DNA of 64,000 nt from GCA-2718035 sp964435285 (GCA_964435285.1 CAYSYA010000007.1:1-64000), one strand, 5' to 3'. Counted from the stretch's first letter, positions 40,179 to 48,619 are shown. Numbers and translations are program-made. The notes: generated by a model not told the origin, from the letters alone.

Positions 40179-42273
40179 AAATATACTTTTTTTTCTTTTT
40201 TTAATTAAAATCTCACTAGGTCAGGATTTGTTAATTCAAAATGGTTCATTTGAAGGACCAAATCAACCAAATGTATCTCCCCCAAACTGGACTCCTTGCA
40301 TGCCAGGTCAAACACCGGACACACAACCAGGTTCTTGGGGAGTAGACATTATTGCTTCTGAAGGAAATAGTTATTTAGGGCTTGTTCATAACGTGCCTAC
40401 AAATTGGCAAGAAGGTGCTTCACAACAACTCTTACAACCAATGGCACAAAACACTCAATACAACTGTTCTATTGATTTATCTGGACACTTAGCTGATGAA
40501 TCAAATGCACCTGTAGAGCTTGTCATCTGGGGAGGTTTTAATGACTGCCCTCAAAATGAATTACTCTGGAGCTCAGGTGATGTCCCAGACTTTGTTTGGA
40601 CTTCATACTCGATTCAATTTACACCAAGTGATAATTACACCCATATAATGCTTCAAATTAATGCTTTAACTGAAGTTTCGACATATATTTTAGTTGATAA
40701 TTTCAGTTGTGAAAATTTATGTCCTGAACCAGTATCAGAAGCTGGAGAAAATCAAAATCTAACGTGTGATAATTTTATAAATTTATCTGCTAACGAACCT
40801 ATTTCTAGTGACGAAGGTGGTGAAATGATTGGGGAGTGGAGTATAATTAGTGGCAACGGAAATTTTAGCTCCATATACGATCCAAATCCATTAGTTACTA
40901 ATTTAGAAGAGGGTGAAAATATTTTTCAATGGACCTTAATTAATAATTGTGGTTCATCCAGTGATAATGTGGTTATAAACTACAGTCAAAATTATAATTT
41001 TTACTTACCAAATCAGGTGTATTGTTTATCAAGTTTTGAGTTGCAATCATCAGTTGAAGGAACATGGATTGTTGATAATCCGTTAAATATGAATATAGAA
41101 AACCCAAATAATCCAAATACAATAGCTACTCCATCTAGCTATGGTGATTATATTTTCAGTTTTGAATCATGTGGTGATATTGTATTTTCTCAAGTAGTAA
41201 GCGTAATTGGATCCTATCCAATAATAACAGGGAATATTGAATCAACATGTTTAGAACCAATTTCATTAAATGTAGATATACTTGGAGACCCAGGATATTG
41301 GGACTATCAAGGCCCGGGTGAGGTTATAATTAGTGATATTTTTTCATTAAACCCGACAATTAGCGTTGAAAATTACGGAACTTATACTTTTACATATTTT
41401 GGTTGTGGATTAAATAACAGTATTACTGTTAATTTTAATCCAGAAAATCCTATAATCAATCCTCAAGAAACTATATTTTGCTCATATGAAGCTACATTAG
41501 AGGCATTTAGTGATAATCCTCAAGGATGGACATTCATAAGTGGCCCAACTAATAGTTCAGTTTTAATTGAAAATCCAAATTCCGAAATTACAAATGTTCA
41601 AGTTAGTGAATATGGATTATATCAATTTATGTTTGAAGGATGTGGTGGTAGTGATATAATTGATTTACTTTTTGAACCAATCGCTCCAACACTTATTGCT
41701 TCAGAGCATGAGGACTGTTTACTAGAAACAAACTTATTCGCATTTAATCAAGGAAATGATCCAAGTGGCCCTTGGGAACAAATTAGTGGACCAACTGAAG
41801 CAATAATTGAATCTCCATTTGAATCAAATACTACGGTAATCGTTCCTGAATATGGAATTTATGAATTTTCATACCCTGGATGCGACACCTTTTCGACAAT
41901 TGAAATTGGTTTTTCTTGTTCGCCTGAGTTCCCAAATGTTTTCACACCAAATGATGATGGAAATAATGATTTTTTTGAGATAAAAAATTTAACAATAGGA
42001 AACTACTCTGAAAGTTTACTAACAGTTTACAACAGATGGGGACAAATAATTTATTTAGCAAAGGATTATGGTTTAAGTGACGAAGAACAATGGTGGGATG
42101 GCAAAACAACTTTTAGCATGAAACCATATTCAGGAATTTCAGCAGATAGAGATATAGAAGCAAACCAAATTAAAAAAGTTAATGATTGTGTATATTACTA
42201 TGTTTTTGATGTATATAATATAGCGCATGACCAGCCTGAAAAATATACTGGCTATATTACTATAATCAAATAA
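40171..42273 (+). CDS. T9SS type B surface protein, paralogue of the upstream gene
   Basis: A 700-aa exported protein with signal peptide MIKNILFFLFLIKISLGQ. The N-terminal domain (about 18-185: LLIQNGSFEGP ... STYILVDNFSCENLC) resembles the beta-jellyroll 'NGSFE' carbohydrate-binding-like domains common in Bacteroidota. It is followed by a GENQNLTC segment and four YGxYxF repeats (about 280-575) closely matching those of the upstream protein. The type B sorting domain (FPNVFTPNDDGNNDFF ... NRWGQIIYLA ... VYYYVFDVYN) has an extra stretch of about 25 residues (KPYSGISADRDIEANQIKK) absent from its neighbour. It overlaps the upstream gene by 8 bp, and a terminator follows the stop at once. Confidence 0.85.
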   Translation: MIKNILFFLFLIKISLGQDLLIQNGSFEGPNQPNVSPPNWTPCMPGQTPDTQPGSWGVDIIASEGNSYLGLVHNVPTNWQEGASQQLLQPMAQNTQYNCSIDLSGHLADESNAPVELVIWGGFNDCPQNELLWSSGDVPDFVWTSYSIQFTPSDNYTHIMLQINALTEVSTYILVDNFSCENLCPEPVSEAGENQNLTCDNFINLSANEPISSDEGGEMIGEWSIISGNGNFSSIYDPNPLVTNLEEGENIFQWTLINNCGSSSDNVVINYSQNYNFYLPNQVYCLSSFELQSSVEGTWIVDNPLNMNIENPNNPNTIATPSSYGDYIFSFESCGDIVFSQVVSVIGSYPIITGNIESTCLEPISLNVDILGDPGYWDYQGPGEVIISDIFSLNPTISVENYGTYTFTYFGCGLNNSITVNFNPENPIINPQETIFCSYEATLEAFSDNPQGWTFISGPTNSSVLIENPNSEITNVQVSEYGLYQFMFEGCGGSDIIDLLFEPIAPTLIASEHEDCLLETNLFAFNQGNDPSGPWEQISGPTEAIIESPFESNTTVIVPEYGIYEFSYPGCDTFSTIEIGFSCSPEFPNVFTPNDDGNNDFFEIKNLTIGNYSESLLTVYNRWGQIIYLAKDYGLSDEEQWWDGKTTFSMKPYSGISADRDIEANQIKKVNDCVYYYVFDVYNIAHDQPEKYTGYITIIK

Positions 42274-42302
42274 TAAAACCCCTAAAAAAATTAGAGGTTT
42301 TA
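42274..42302. terminator. intrinsic terminator between convergent genes
   Basis: TAAAACCCCT, a 9-nt A/T-rich loop and AGAGGTTTTA form a stem with one mismatch, directly after the stop codon of the 700-aa T9SS gene and before the end of the convergent 140-aa gene. A/T on both sides would allow it to act in either direction. Confidence 0.75.
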
Positions 42303-42324
42303 TCATTCAATTAAAAAAAAATAT

Positions 42325-42747
42325 TTATTTTTTTCTTTCTTTAATTTTTAATGTAAAAGGATGAATTACTCTAGAAGCCTTAAGATACTTTTCCTTATCC
42401 TTTTTTGAAAAACCCTTTGTTGCTTGTTCATCTCTTTCTTTTAAAAAATTATTCATCATTTTAAATTTAGCTTTTCTATTAGCAACTAAAGCTTCTGGAT
42501 TGTCCTTTGCACTAGAATTTTTTGAATCAATTTTTTCATTCAATGTAATCATATTCATTGCATATTTTGTAAAAGCTTTTTCGACAGATGCAAATTTAGC
42601 GCCTTTTAATTTTAATTCATTCTTTAAATATTCAATAGCTTTTTTAGAGTTAGTGGTTAATTCTTTTTTTGAAATACTCTTTTCTCCTTTAGCAAACGAA
42701 AATGAAAATACTAGAACTGCAATTATACTTAAAATAAATTTTTTCAT
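42325..42747 (-). CDS. small secreted Lys-rich protein, unknown function
   Basis: A 140-aa protein with a clear signal peptide (MKKFILSIIAVLVFSFSFA) and a mature part rich in Lys, Glu, Asn and Ala that looks mostly helical (NSKKAIEYLKNELKLKGAKFASVEKAFTKYA). There are no cysteines or known motifs. The helical, charged, periplasmic character recalls Spy/CpxP-like proteins, but there is no LTxxQ motif to support that. It is convergent with the T9SS gene upstream in map order and separated from the next minus-strand gene by a strong terminator, so it is probably transcribed alone. Confidence 0.7.
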   Translation of the reverse strand: MKKFILSIIAVLVFSFSFAKGEKSISKKELTTNSKKAIEYLKNELKLKGAKFASVEKAFTKYAMNMITLNEKIDSKNSSAKDNPEALVANRKAKFKMMNNFLKERDEQATKGFSKKDKEKYLKASRVIHPFTLKIKERKK

Positions 42748-42820
42748 AGTTGAGAATTTTTATTGTTAATCTTATATATAACTAAATTATTCATTTTTTA
42801 TTGCTTAAGAAAATAATTAC

Positions 42821-42855
42821 AAATAAAAAGCCCCAATATGTGGGGCTTTTTATTT
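42821..42855 (-). terminator. strong intrinsic terminator with perfect 15-bp stem
   Basis: AAATAAAAAGCCCCA (42821-42835), a 5-nt loop ATATG, and the exact complement TGGGGCTTTTTATTT (42841-42855). The GC core flanked by A and T runs makes it effective in either direction. It lies 22 bp after the stop of the repeat-tailed protein gene at 42878 and most likely ends that transcript. Confidence 0.88.
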
Positions 42856-42877
42856 TTAATGTAAATAATTGAGATTA

Positions 42878-43235
42878 TTACTCAGCAGAATTATTACCTT
42901 CAGTAGAATCACCTTCAGTAGCACTACCTTCAGTAGCATCACCTTCAGTAGCATCACCTTCAGTAGCATCACCTTCAGTAGCATCACCTTCAGTANNNNN
43001 NNNNNNNNNNNNNNNNNNNNNNNNNNNNNNNNNNNNNNNNNNNNNNNNNNNNNNNNNNNNNNNNNNNNNNNNNNNNNNNNNNNNNNNNNNNNNNNGAAGT
43101 CTCATCTGTAGTAGTAACATTTTCAACAGGAGGCTCTTCAACAGTAGAAGATGTATCTCCAGAATTCATAGTAGAAATAATTCCAAAAGCTATTGCAATA
43201 ACAGCAAGTAGCATAACTATTTTTTTAGCATTCAT
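42878..43235 (-). CDS. membrane-anchored or secreted small protein with DATEG repeat tail, split by assembly gap
   Basis: The N-terminal 46 residues (MNAKKIVMLLAVIAIAFGIISTMNS, then an Asp/Glu/Thr/Val-rich stretch) contain a hydrophobic segment that is a signal peptide or single membrane anchor. After 100 N (42996-43095) the same strand continues with the five-residue repeat DATEG (six full 15-bp units) and ends GNNSAE. The right flank leaves two bases of a codon and the left flank leaves one, so a join of zero or a multiple of 3 bp is in frame and reads TDETSTEG. Function is unknown; the acidic, Thr-rich tail looks like an unstructured spacer. Confidence 0.65.
42896..42995 (-). repeat. 15-bp tandem repeat (DATEG-coding), truncated by gap
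   Basis: Units of accttcagtagcatc on the + strand start at 42896, 42911, 42926, 42941, 42956, 42971 and 42986, the last cut off by the N run. The first two units differ by a few bases; the next four are identical. Identical short units are a common cause of unresolved assembly and of copy-number change. Confidence 0.9.
42996..43095. other. assembly gap (100 N) inside a 15-bp tandem repeat
   Basis: Exactly 100 N, so its true size is unknown. The left side ends inside the DATEG-coding repeat, and the right side is unique N-terminal coding sequence of the same gene. Confidence 0.95.
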
Positions 43236-43308
43236 TTGATTTAAATTTTTATTAATACTTGACGAATTTAATAAAATATTTATGATAAAAATATAAATTA
43301 AGATTTTT

Positions 43309-43644
43309 TTACAAATGCATCTTTTTTTCTAAAGAATCAATTTTTAAATAACTATCACATGACTTTATTTCATTTTCTAAATGATTTAGGCCAATTTGAA
43401 AATTTATTTCATCATTTTTTTGCCACAATTTCATTAATTTAGAAAAATCTTCCATTTCAACCTCTTTATAGTTTTCAACTTCAAAGTACTTGTCATAAAA
43501 AAGATTTATTTCTTGATATATTTCTAGTTTAATATCAACAAATTCACAAGGATTCGTTATTTTTTTTAAGTTTTTATTTTCTGCTGAAAAATTACAACTC
43601 ACAAGAAAAAAAATTAAAAAAAATAAAAAATTATTTAACAACAT
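43309..43644 (-). CDS. small predicted lipoprotein, unknown function
   Basis: A 111-aa protein with a lipoprotein signal (LLNNFLFFLIFFLVSC, lipobox LVSC, lipidated Cys about 17) and a charged, mostly helical remainder with two further cysteines (NPCEFVD and KSCDSYL). I do not recognise the family. Its start lies 15 bp after the stop of the 126-aa gene, so the two are probably co-transcribed. Confidence 0.65.
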   Translation of the reverse strand: MLLNNFLFFLIFFLVSCNFSAENKNLKKITNPCEFVDIKLEIYQEINLFYDKYFEVENYKEVEMEDFSKLMKLWQKNDEINFQIGLNHLENEIKSCDSYLKIDSLEKKMHL

Positions 43645-43659
43645 TTAATAGTGTTTAAA

Positions 43660-44040
43660 TTAATCAAACATCATAGTACTTCCCCCCTTACCTTTATAAA
43701 ACATAAAAATAGATTCATTATTTTCAGTCACAAATTCTACTGACTGGAATTTTGTTTTTCCGTCAGGAAAAGCCCAAAATATTACTTTTGCTGCACTGGA
43801 ATTAAACAGTTCACCTGAAAATAAAAGTGCACGATATTGATCGACTTTATGAACATCCAAAGATTCAGAATCAAACTCGCCACCATCAAATAATATATCA
43901 CCATTATTATCATAATATCCAGCAACTGCATTTGGATAAGAGTCTAGTAGATCGTTAATTGTTAAAAGTGGTGTTGAAAGTGATGGCTCTTGTCCAAAAC
44001 TTAAAAAAGGAATAATAATAAGAAGTAATAGTTTTTTCAT
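43660..44040 (-). CDS. small secreted protein, unknown function
   Basis: A 126-aa protein with a signal peptide (MKKLLLLIIIPFLSFGQ) and a compact mature domain of about 109 residues containing LLDSYPNAVAGYYDNNGDILFDGGEF and a Gly/Lys-rich end (MFYKGKGGSTMMFD). It has no cysteines in the mature part and no motif that I recognise. A TATATTTG octamer at 44064-44057, just upstream of the ATG, fits a Bacteroidota -7 element, though no good TTG partner is visible. Confidence 0.65.
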   Translation of the reverse strand: MKKLLLLIIIPFLSFGQEPSLSTPLLTINDLLDSYPNAVAGYYDNNGDILFDGGEFDSESLDVHKVDQYRALLFSGELFNSSAAKVIFWAFPDGKTKFQSVEFVTENNESIFMFYKGKGGSTMMFD

Positions 44041-44085
44041 AGTACTAAATTTTATTCAAATATAGTGGTTTAAGTAAAGAAAGTG

Positions 44086-44109
44086 AAAAGTCTAATTTAG
44101 ATGGCTTTT
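44086..44109 (-). terminator. weak hairpin after the 252-aa membrane protein gene
   Basis: AAAAGTC (44086-44092) and GGCTTTT (44103-44109) can pair over 7 bp with one G-U, around a 10-nt loop, immediately after the stop at 44110. The stem is A/T-rich and the U-run on the minus strand is short, so its effect is doubtful. Confidence 0.3.
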
Positions 44110-44868
44110 TTATTTATATATACAGTCTATTATATTCCCGTTTGTATCGCAGCAAATTTCATATCCTGTAGGTTTATCTAATTTATTTAAACTCAATAAT
44201 GTTTCCCATTTTTCTTCAAATCCTTCACAATGCGAATGCCCAAAGCCATCATCATCTAGATTATTTAGTTCACCATTTTCGAGCATTTTTTTCCACAAAG
44301 CCTGACAATCATTAAACGAATATCCATACTTTTTTATAAAATCAGAATTTTCTTGTTCATCGAGATTTATCCATATACAATTGCCCATCAGGGAACTAAA
44401 CATATAACTATAAAAAAAACCAACACAATCACATTTACTTAAATCTTTTTTAGCCATTTCAGAATTATCTTTGGATAAGTATTTATTATTAAATTTTGGT
44501 TTAGAATTCGACTGTAAAAAAAAGACGATTAAAAATGCACCTGTACCTATAACTGTAGCTAAACCTGAAAAACGCCTGTGAGCAAGACCCCTAGTTCCCG
44601 CCCATAAATACAAAATATTATAGATTAAAATTGCTAAAATAAAATATATTGAAATACTTATTTCAGTGGTGGTGCTTATGCCCCATATATATTTTAATAA
44701 TAACCATGTTAAAAAATATATAACAGACGAAATGAATAAATGAAATGGAGATAAGTATAGTCTGCTGTTAATTTTTATGCCGATAAGGCTGCCAGTGATA
44801 AAGCCATCTATTAGTGCGCCTACTATTACTAAAAAAAGCCAAGCAAGAAAATAATATAACATTATCAT
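44110..44868 (-). CDS. four-helix membrane protein with Cys-rich C-terminal domain, unknown function
   Basis: A 252-aa protein. The N-terminal half has about four membrane helices (about 3-25, 42-62, 70-92, 105-120). The first resembles the RDD-like start 'GALIDGFITGSLIG', but the family's other signatures are not evident. The C-terminal half (about 125-252) is soluble and contains several cysteines (SKCDCVGF, GNCIW, NDCQALW, HCEGFE, EICCDTNGNIIDC), probably disulphide-bonded or metal-binding. Members of the family are unknown to me. It is the first minus-strand gene downstream of tRNA-Arg and probably has its own promoter. Confidence 0.65.
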   Translation of the reverse strand: MIMLYYFLAWLFLVIVGALIDGFITGSLIGIKINSRLYLSPFHLFISSVIYFLTWLLLKYIWGISTTTEISISIYFILAILIYNILYLWAGTRGLAHRRFSGLATVIGTGAFLIVFFLQSNSKPKFNNKYLSKDNSEMAKKDLSKCDCVGFFYSYMFSSLMGNCIWINLDEQENSDFIKKYGYSFNDCQALWKKMLENGELNNLDDDGFGHSHCEGFEEKWETLLSLNKLDKPTGYEICCDTNGNIIDCIYK

Positions 44869-44942
44869 TTAATTAAATATTTTTACTTTATAAGTGCCTA
44901 AACCTGGTAACAGAAATGAATAAAAAGCAAAAAAGAAACTTG

Positions 44943-45016
44943 TGACCCTGAAAGGATTCGAACCTCCAACCACCTGATCCGTAGTCAGGTACTCTATCCA
45001 GTTGAGCTACAGGGCC
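44943..45016 (-). tRNA. tRNA-Arg (ACG)
   Basis: On the minus strand, 74 nt from 45016 to 44943 fold as a complete tRNA. The acceptor is GGCCCTG/CAGGGTC with one G-U, and the D-arm is AGCTCAACTGGATAGAGT. The anticodon stem CCTGA/TCAGG encloses the loop CTACGGA (anticodon ACG, read as ICG after deamination). The T-arm is TTGGAGGTTCGAATCCTTTC and the discriminator is A. CCA is not encoded. Its first base directly follows the TAG stop of the TlpA-like gene. Confidence 0.95.
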
Positions 45017-46366
45017 CTAATTTAACTTTTTGTTTAAAAAATTGACTGCTTTTCTAGTATCTTTTGGTTTTTCAATTATTTTCATAGACCTATCCAAAAT
45101 AAAAACAGTTGGTGTTTTTTTCACCTTATAGTCTTTACAAACAGGAGATTTATATATTTTAAATTGATTCACATTATACCAGTTAAATCCATTATCTGCT
45201 ATTGTTTTTTTCCACTTATCTTTATTTGCATCTAAAGAAACAGAAACAATTTCTACTCTTTTATTTTTATTTGTTTTATACCAAGATGCTAGACTTGGCA
45301 ATTCAGACATACAATGTGTACAATGTGAAGCCCAAAAAACAAGAATAGTATAATCATTTTTTGAACATATAGATTTTAAATTAACAGGTTTATTATTTTC
45401 ATCTTTAATTGTGAAATCTGGAGGTACATTTCCTATTTGTAAATCTTTAAATTTAGAAGCTCTTTCCTTCATTAAATCACTAACCTCAACTTCCCCACAT
45501 GCTTCTCCAAAAAAATATTCATCAATTATATAATTACATAATTCTATCCACATTTTATCAGTGGAAGTAGCACCAGTATTATAAAAACCATCTAACATAT
45601 TGTACATACAAAACTCTGCTACTTTCTCATTAACTTTTGCCTTATCCATTATAAAATCAACAGCATCATAAAAAGCATATTTGTTACTAGTAGGGTTGTA
45701 TTTTGAATGTAATACCATATATTTTTGAATTCTAGTTGGTAATAAATTACTTCTAATTATGGATTCATCATTGAAATTTATATCATCAAAAAATTTATCA
45801 GAACTATTTTCATGTAAAGGTTTAGTTTTTGATAAAACCATTGCTGTATAGGTACCGGGATAATCCTTTGCTAATTTTAAAGAAAAATTTTCCATTTCAA
45901 TATTCAAAGATTGGATTTCTCTTTTTCTAACTTCAACACTCTTATTACCGTCTCTCTTTATTTTACTAATTCTTTGTTCTATTGATGATTTTTTATTGTT
46001 AAATAATTTTTTTGCAGAATTATCTAATGAGTTAGAAAAATTATAATTTCTAGACAATCTATATTCATTAAATGTAAAATTTAATTCACTTGCTTCATCA
46101 GGGTTAATAACAATCTCAACATTATTAGTTTCATTATTAAATGCTAGTTTATAAAAACCTTTAACATATTTTTTTGGTTTAAACTGAAAAGATCCAGACT
46201 TAACATTGACACTATCTAAAATATAACTTTCATTTCCAAGTATCTCATATAAGTACAATTTACCTGATTTAGCTTTTACCATGTTTCCTTTCAGTATTAC
46301 TTCACCTTTTTTTTGTGAAAATGATAAGAAAGAAAAGAATAAGAATATAACAATGTATTTTTTCAT
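45017..46366 (-). CDS. TlpA-like thiol-disulphide oxidoreductase with N-terminal DUF4369-like domain
   Basis: A 449-aa exported protein: signal peptide MKKYIVIFLFFSFLSFS, an N-terminal DUF4369-type beta domain (about 22-115: VILKGNMVKAKSGKLYLYE), a helical middle, and a C-terminal thioredoxin fold (about 310-449). The thioredoxin active site is FWASHCTHCMSELPSL (CTHC at about 347-350), with the cis-Pro strand KKTPTVFILD. Such proteins reduce or shuffle periplasmic thiols. It follows folD by 1 bp. Its TAG stop (45019-45017) is directly followed by the first base of tRNA-Arg, so it has essentially no 3' UTR of its own. Confidence 0.87.
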   Translation of the reverse strand: MKKYIVIFLFFSFLSFSQKKGEVILKGNMVKAKSGKLYLYEILGNESYILDSVNVKSGSFQFKPKKYVKGFYKLAFNNETNNVEIVINPDEASELNFTFNEYRLSRNYNFSNSLDNSAKKLFNNKKSSIEQRISKIKRDGNKSVEVRKREIQSLNIEMENFSLKLAKDYPGTYTAMVLSKTKPLHENSSDKFFDDINFNDESIIRSNLLPTRIQKYMVLHSKYNPTSNKYAFYDAVDFIMDKAKVNEKVAEFCMYNMLDGFYNTGATSTDKMWIELCNYIIDEYFFGEACGEVEVSDLMKERASKFKDLQIGNVPPDFTIKDENNKPVNLKSICSKNDYTILVFWASHCTHCMSELPSLASWYKTNKNKRVEIVSVSLDANKDKWKKTIADNGFNWYNVNQFKIYKSPVCKDYKVKKTPTVFILDRSMKIIEKPKDTRKAVNFLNKKLN

Positions 46367-46367
46367 T

Positions 46368-47255
46368 TTATGTATTTAATTTATTATTTATTTTATAAGC
46401 TAAAAGTGTATTTCTTAACAAAGAAACAATAGTCATTGGACCAACACCGCCAGGGACAGGGGTTATAAACGATGATTTACTCTTTACAAACTCAAAATCA
46501 ACGTCTCCTACTAACCGCCAACCAGATTTGTGTGTATCAGACTTAACCCTGTTAATACCAACATCAATTACTACAACTCCATTCTTGACCATATCAGCTT
46601 TTAAAAAATTTTCTTTTCCCAATGCAACAATAATAATATCTGCATTAATAGTTAATTTTTCAATATTTTTTGTTCTACTGTGGGCCAAAGTAACAGTTGA
46701 ATTGGCAAATTTAGCATTTTTGGACATTAAAATACTGATTGGTCTTCCTACAATATTACTTCTTCCAATAACTAAACAATTTTTTCCCTCTGTTTCAATT
46801 TTATATTCTTCAATTAGTGAAATAATTCCATATGGGGTAGCTGGCAAAAATGAGTCAATTCCTAACATCATTTTACCTAAGTTGACAGGGTGAAAACCAT
46901 CAACATCCTTTTTTGGTGATATTGAGTTAGTAACTGTAAATTCATGAATATGATTCGGTAGTGGTAGTTGAACAATTAAACCATCAATATTTGAATTACT
47001 GTTTATCTCGGAAATTTGATTGATTAAATCCTCTTGCGAAACATCTTCACTGAGATGAAATATTGTAGAATCAAAACCAATTTCACTACAAGCTCTTTCT
47101 TTAGCAGAGACATAAGTTTTTGATGCAGGGTTATCTCCAACTAAAATTGCAGCTAAATGAGGTTTTCTGTGTTTTAATAAAGTATATTTTTTTACCTCAT
47201 TTGATAATTCAATAATGATTTTTTTTGATAATGATTTTCCGTCTAGTAATATCAT
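46368..47255 (-). CDS. folD: methylenetetrahydrofolate dehydrogenase / methenyl-THF cyclohydrolase
   Basis: A 295-aa bifunctional one-carbon enzyme (NADP-dependent). The catalytic Lys is in YVSAKERAC. Other signatures are GLIVQLPLP, PKKDVDGFHP, the nucleotide-binding VIGRSNIVGRP, VIDVGIN, VGDVDF and PVPGGVGPMTI. It lies 5 bp after ffh and 1 bp before the TlpA-like gene in the same operon. Confidence 0.96.
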   Translation of the reverse strand: MILLDGKSLSKKIIIELSNEVKKYTLLKHRKPHLAAILVGDNPASKTYVSAKERACSEIGFDSTIFHLSEDVSQEDLINQISEINSNSNIDGLIVQLPLPNHIHEFTVTNSISPKKDVDGFHPVNLGKMMLGIDSFLPATPYGIISLIEEYKIETEGKNCLVIGRSNIVGRPISILMSKNAKFANSTVTLAHSRTKNIEKLTINADIIIVALGKENFLKADMVKNGVVVIDVGINRVKSDTHKSGWRLVGDVDFEFVKSKSSFITPVPGGVGPMTIVSLLRNTLLAYKINNKLNT

Positions 47256-47260
47256 TTTAA

Positions 47261-48610
47261 CTATTTAAAATTTGGCATTTGTCCTGGGTTCTGCCCCATT
47301 CCTTTCATTAAGTTATCTAAACCTCCCCCCTTTAACATCTTCATCATTTTGCCCATTTGATTAAATTGTTTTAAAAGTTTATTAACTTCTTGAACACTGG
47401 TACCACTTCCCTTTGATATTCTACTTACTCTAGAGCTATTAATTATTTTTGGATTATTTCTCTCTTCCTCTGTCATAGAGTAAATTATTGTCTCAACAAC
47501 TTTGAATGCATCATCATCTATATCAACATTTTTAATCATTTTACCTACTCCTGGCATCATTCCTAGTAAATCTTTCAAATTACCCATTTTTTTAATTTGT
47601 TTGATTTGCTTTAAAAAATCATTAAACGTAAACCTATTCTTCAAGATTTTTTGTTCCATCCTGGCAGCTTCCTTTTCATCAAATTGCTCCTGAACTTTCT
47701 CTACTAAAGAAACAACATCACCCATACCTAGTATTCTGTTAGCCATTCTATCCGGGTGAAAAATATCAATGGCATCTAATTTTTCTCCTGTTCCAATAAA
47801 TTTGATTGGTTTATTTACCTCATATTTAATTGTTAAAGCCGCACCTCCTCTAGAGTCACCGTCTAATTTTGTTAAAACAACGCCGTTAAAATCTAAATTT
47901 TCATTAAAAGCTTTTGCAGTTTTTACTGCATCTTGACCAGTCATAGAGTCAACTACAAATAAAATTTCGTCTGGATTTGAAACAGATTTTATTGAATGAA
48001 TTTCATTCATAAGCTTTTCATCGATAGATAATCGACCAGCAGTATCTATAATAACTAAATTTTTTCCATTTTTTTTAGCATAATCAACGCCTTCTTTTGC
48101 AATAATTACAGGATCTTTTTGATTTAAATTTTTATATACTTCAACATTTATTTGATTAGCAATAAATTCTAGTTGATCAATCGCGGCTGGCCTGTACACA
48201 TCACAGGCAACGAGCAATGGTTTCAAATTTTTCTTTTTTTGTAAAAAATTTGCAAGTTTAGCAGAAAAGGTAGTTTTACCCGATCCCTGTAATCCAGCCA
48301 ACAAAACAACAGAAAAATTATTATTTAAATTTAATTCAGATGCCTTATCACCCATCAAATTTGCGAGTTCATCTTTAACAATCTTGACCATTAATTGACC
48401 AGGTTGAAGCGCAGTAAGCACCTCTTGACCCATGGCTTTGACCTTAACTTTATCAATAAATTCTTTGGCAGTTTTATAAGCTACATCAGAGTCAATTAGA
48501 GCTCTCCTAATCTCTTTTAAAGTTTGAGCTACATTAATTTCATTGATTCTCCCATGACCTTTGAGAATCTTAAATGATTTTTCTAATTTTTCAGTTAAAT
48601 TTTGAAACAT
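47261..48610 (-). CDS. ffh: signal recognition particle protein (SRP54 homologue)
   Basis: A 449-aa GTPase that binds signal peptides of nascent membrane proteins with 4.5S RNA. The N domain (about 1-90) is followed by a G domain with GLQGSGKT (106-113), DVYRPAAIDQL, DTAGRL, TKLDGDSRGGAAL and GTGEKLD. The Met-rich M domain (about 300-449) contains MPGVGKMI, SRVSRISKGSG and a GGGLDNLMKGMGQNPGQMP tail. Its receptor FtsY is encoded in the same window at 60589-62316. It follows argS by 9 bp. Confidence 0.96.
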   Translation of the reverse strand: MFQNLTEKLEKSFKILKGHGRINEINVAQTLKEIRRALIDSDVAYKTAKEFIDKVKVKAMGQEVLTALQPGQLMVKIVKDELANLMGDKASELNLNNNFSVVLLAGLQGSGKTTFSAKLANFLQKKKNLKPLLVACDVYRPAAIDQLEFIANQINVEVYKNLNQKDPVIIAKEGVDYAKKNGKNLVIIDTAGRLSIDEKLMNEIHSIKSVSNPDEILFVVDSMTGQDAVKTAKAFNENLDFNGVVLTKLDGDSRGGAALTIKYEVNKPIKFIGTGEKLDAIDIFHPDRMANRILGMGDVVSLVEKVQEQFDEKEAARMEQKILKNRFTFNDFLKQIKQIKKMGNLKDLLGMMPGVGKMIKNVDIDDDAFKVVETIIYSMTEEERNNPKIINSSRVSRISKGSGTSVQEVNKLLKQFNQMGKMMKMLKGGGLDNLMKGMGQNPGQMPNFK

Positions 48611-48619
48611 AATTAATTT

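Noticed and set aside
42896..42995. CRISPR-like short direct repeats
   Set aside because: The 15-bp units are contiguous with no spacers and are in frame with a coding sequence; no cas genes are nearby.
42274..45016. Integrated element next to tRNA-Arg
   Set aside because: No integrase, phage gene or direct repeat of the tRNA 3' end was seen, so the unknown genes are reported without calling a mobile element.
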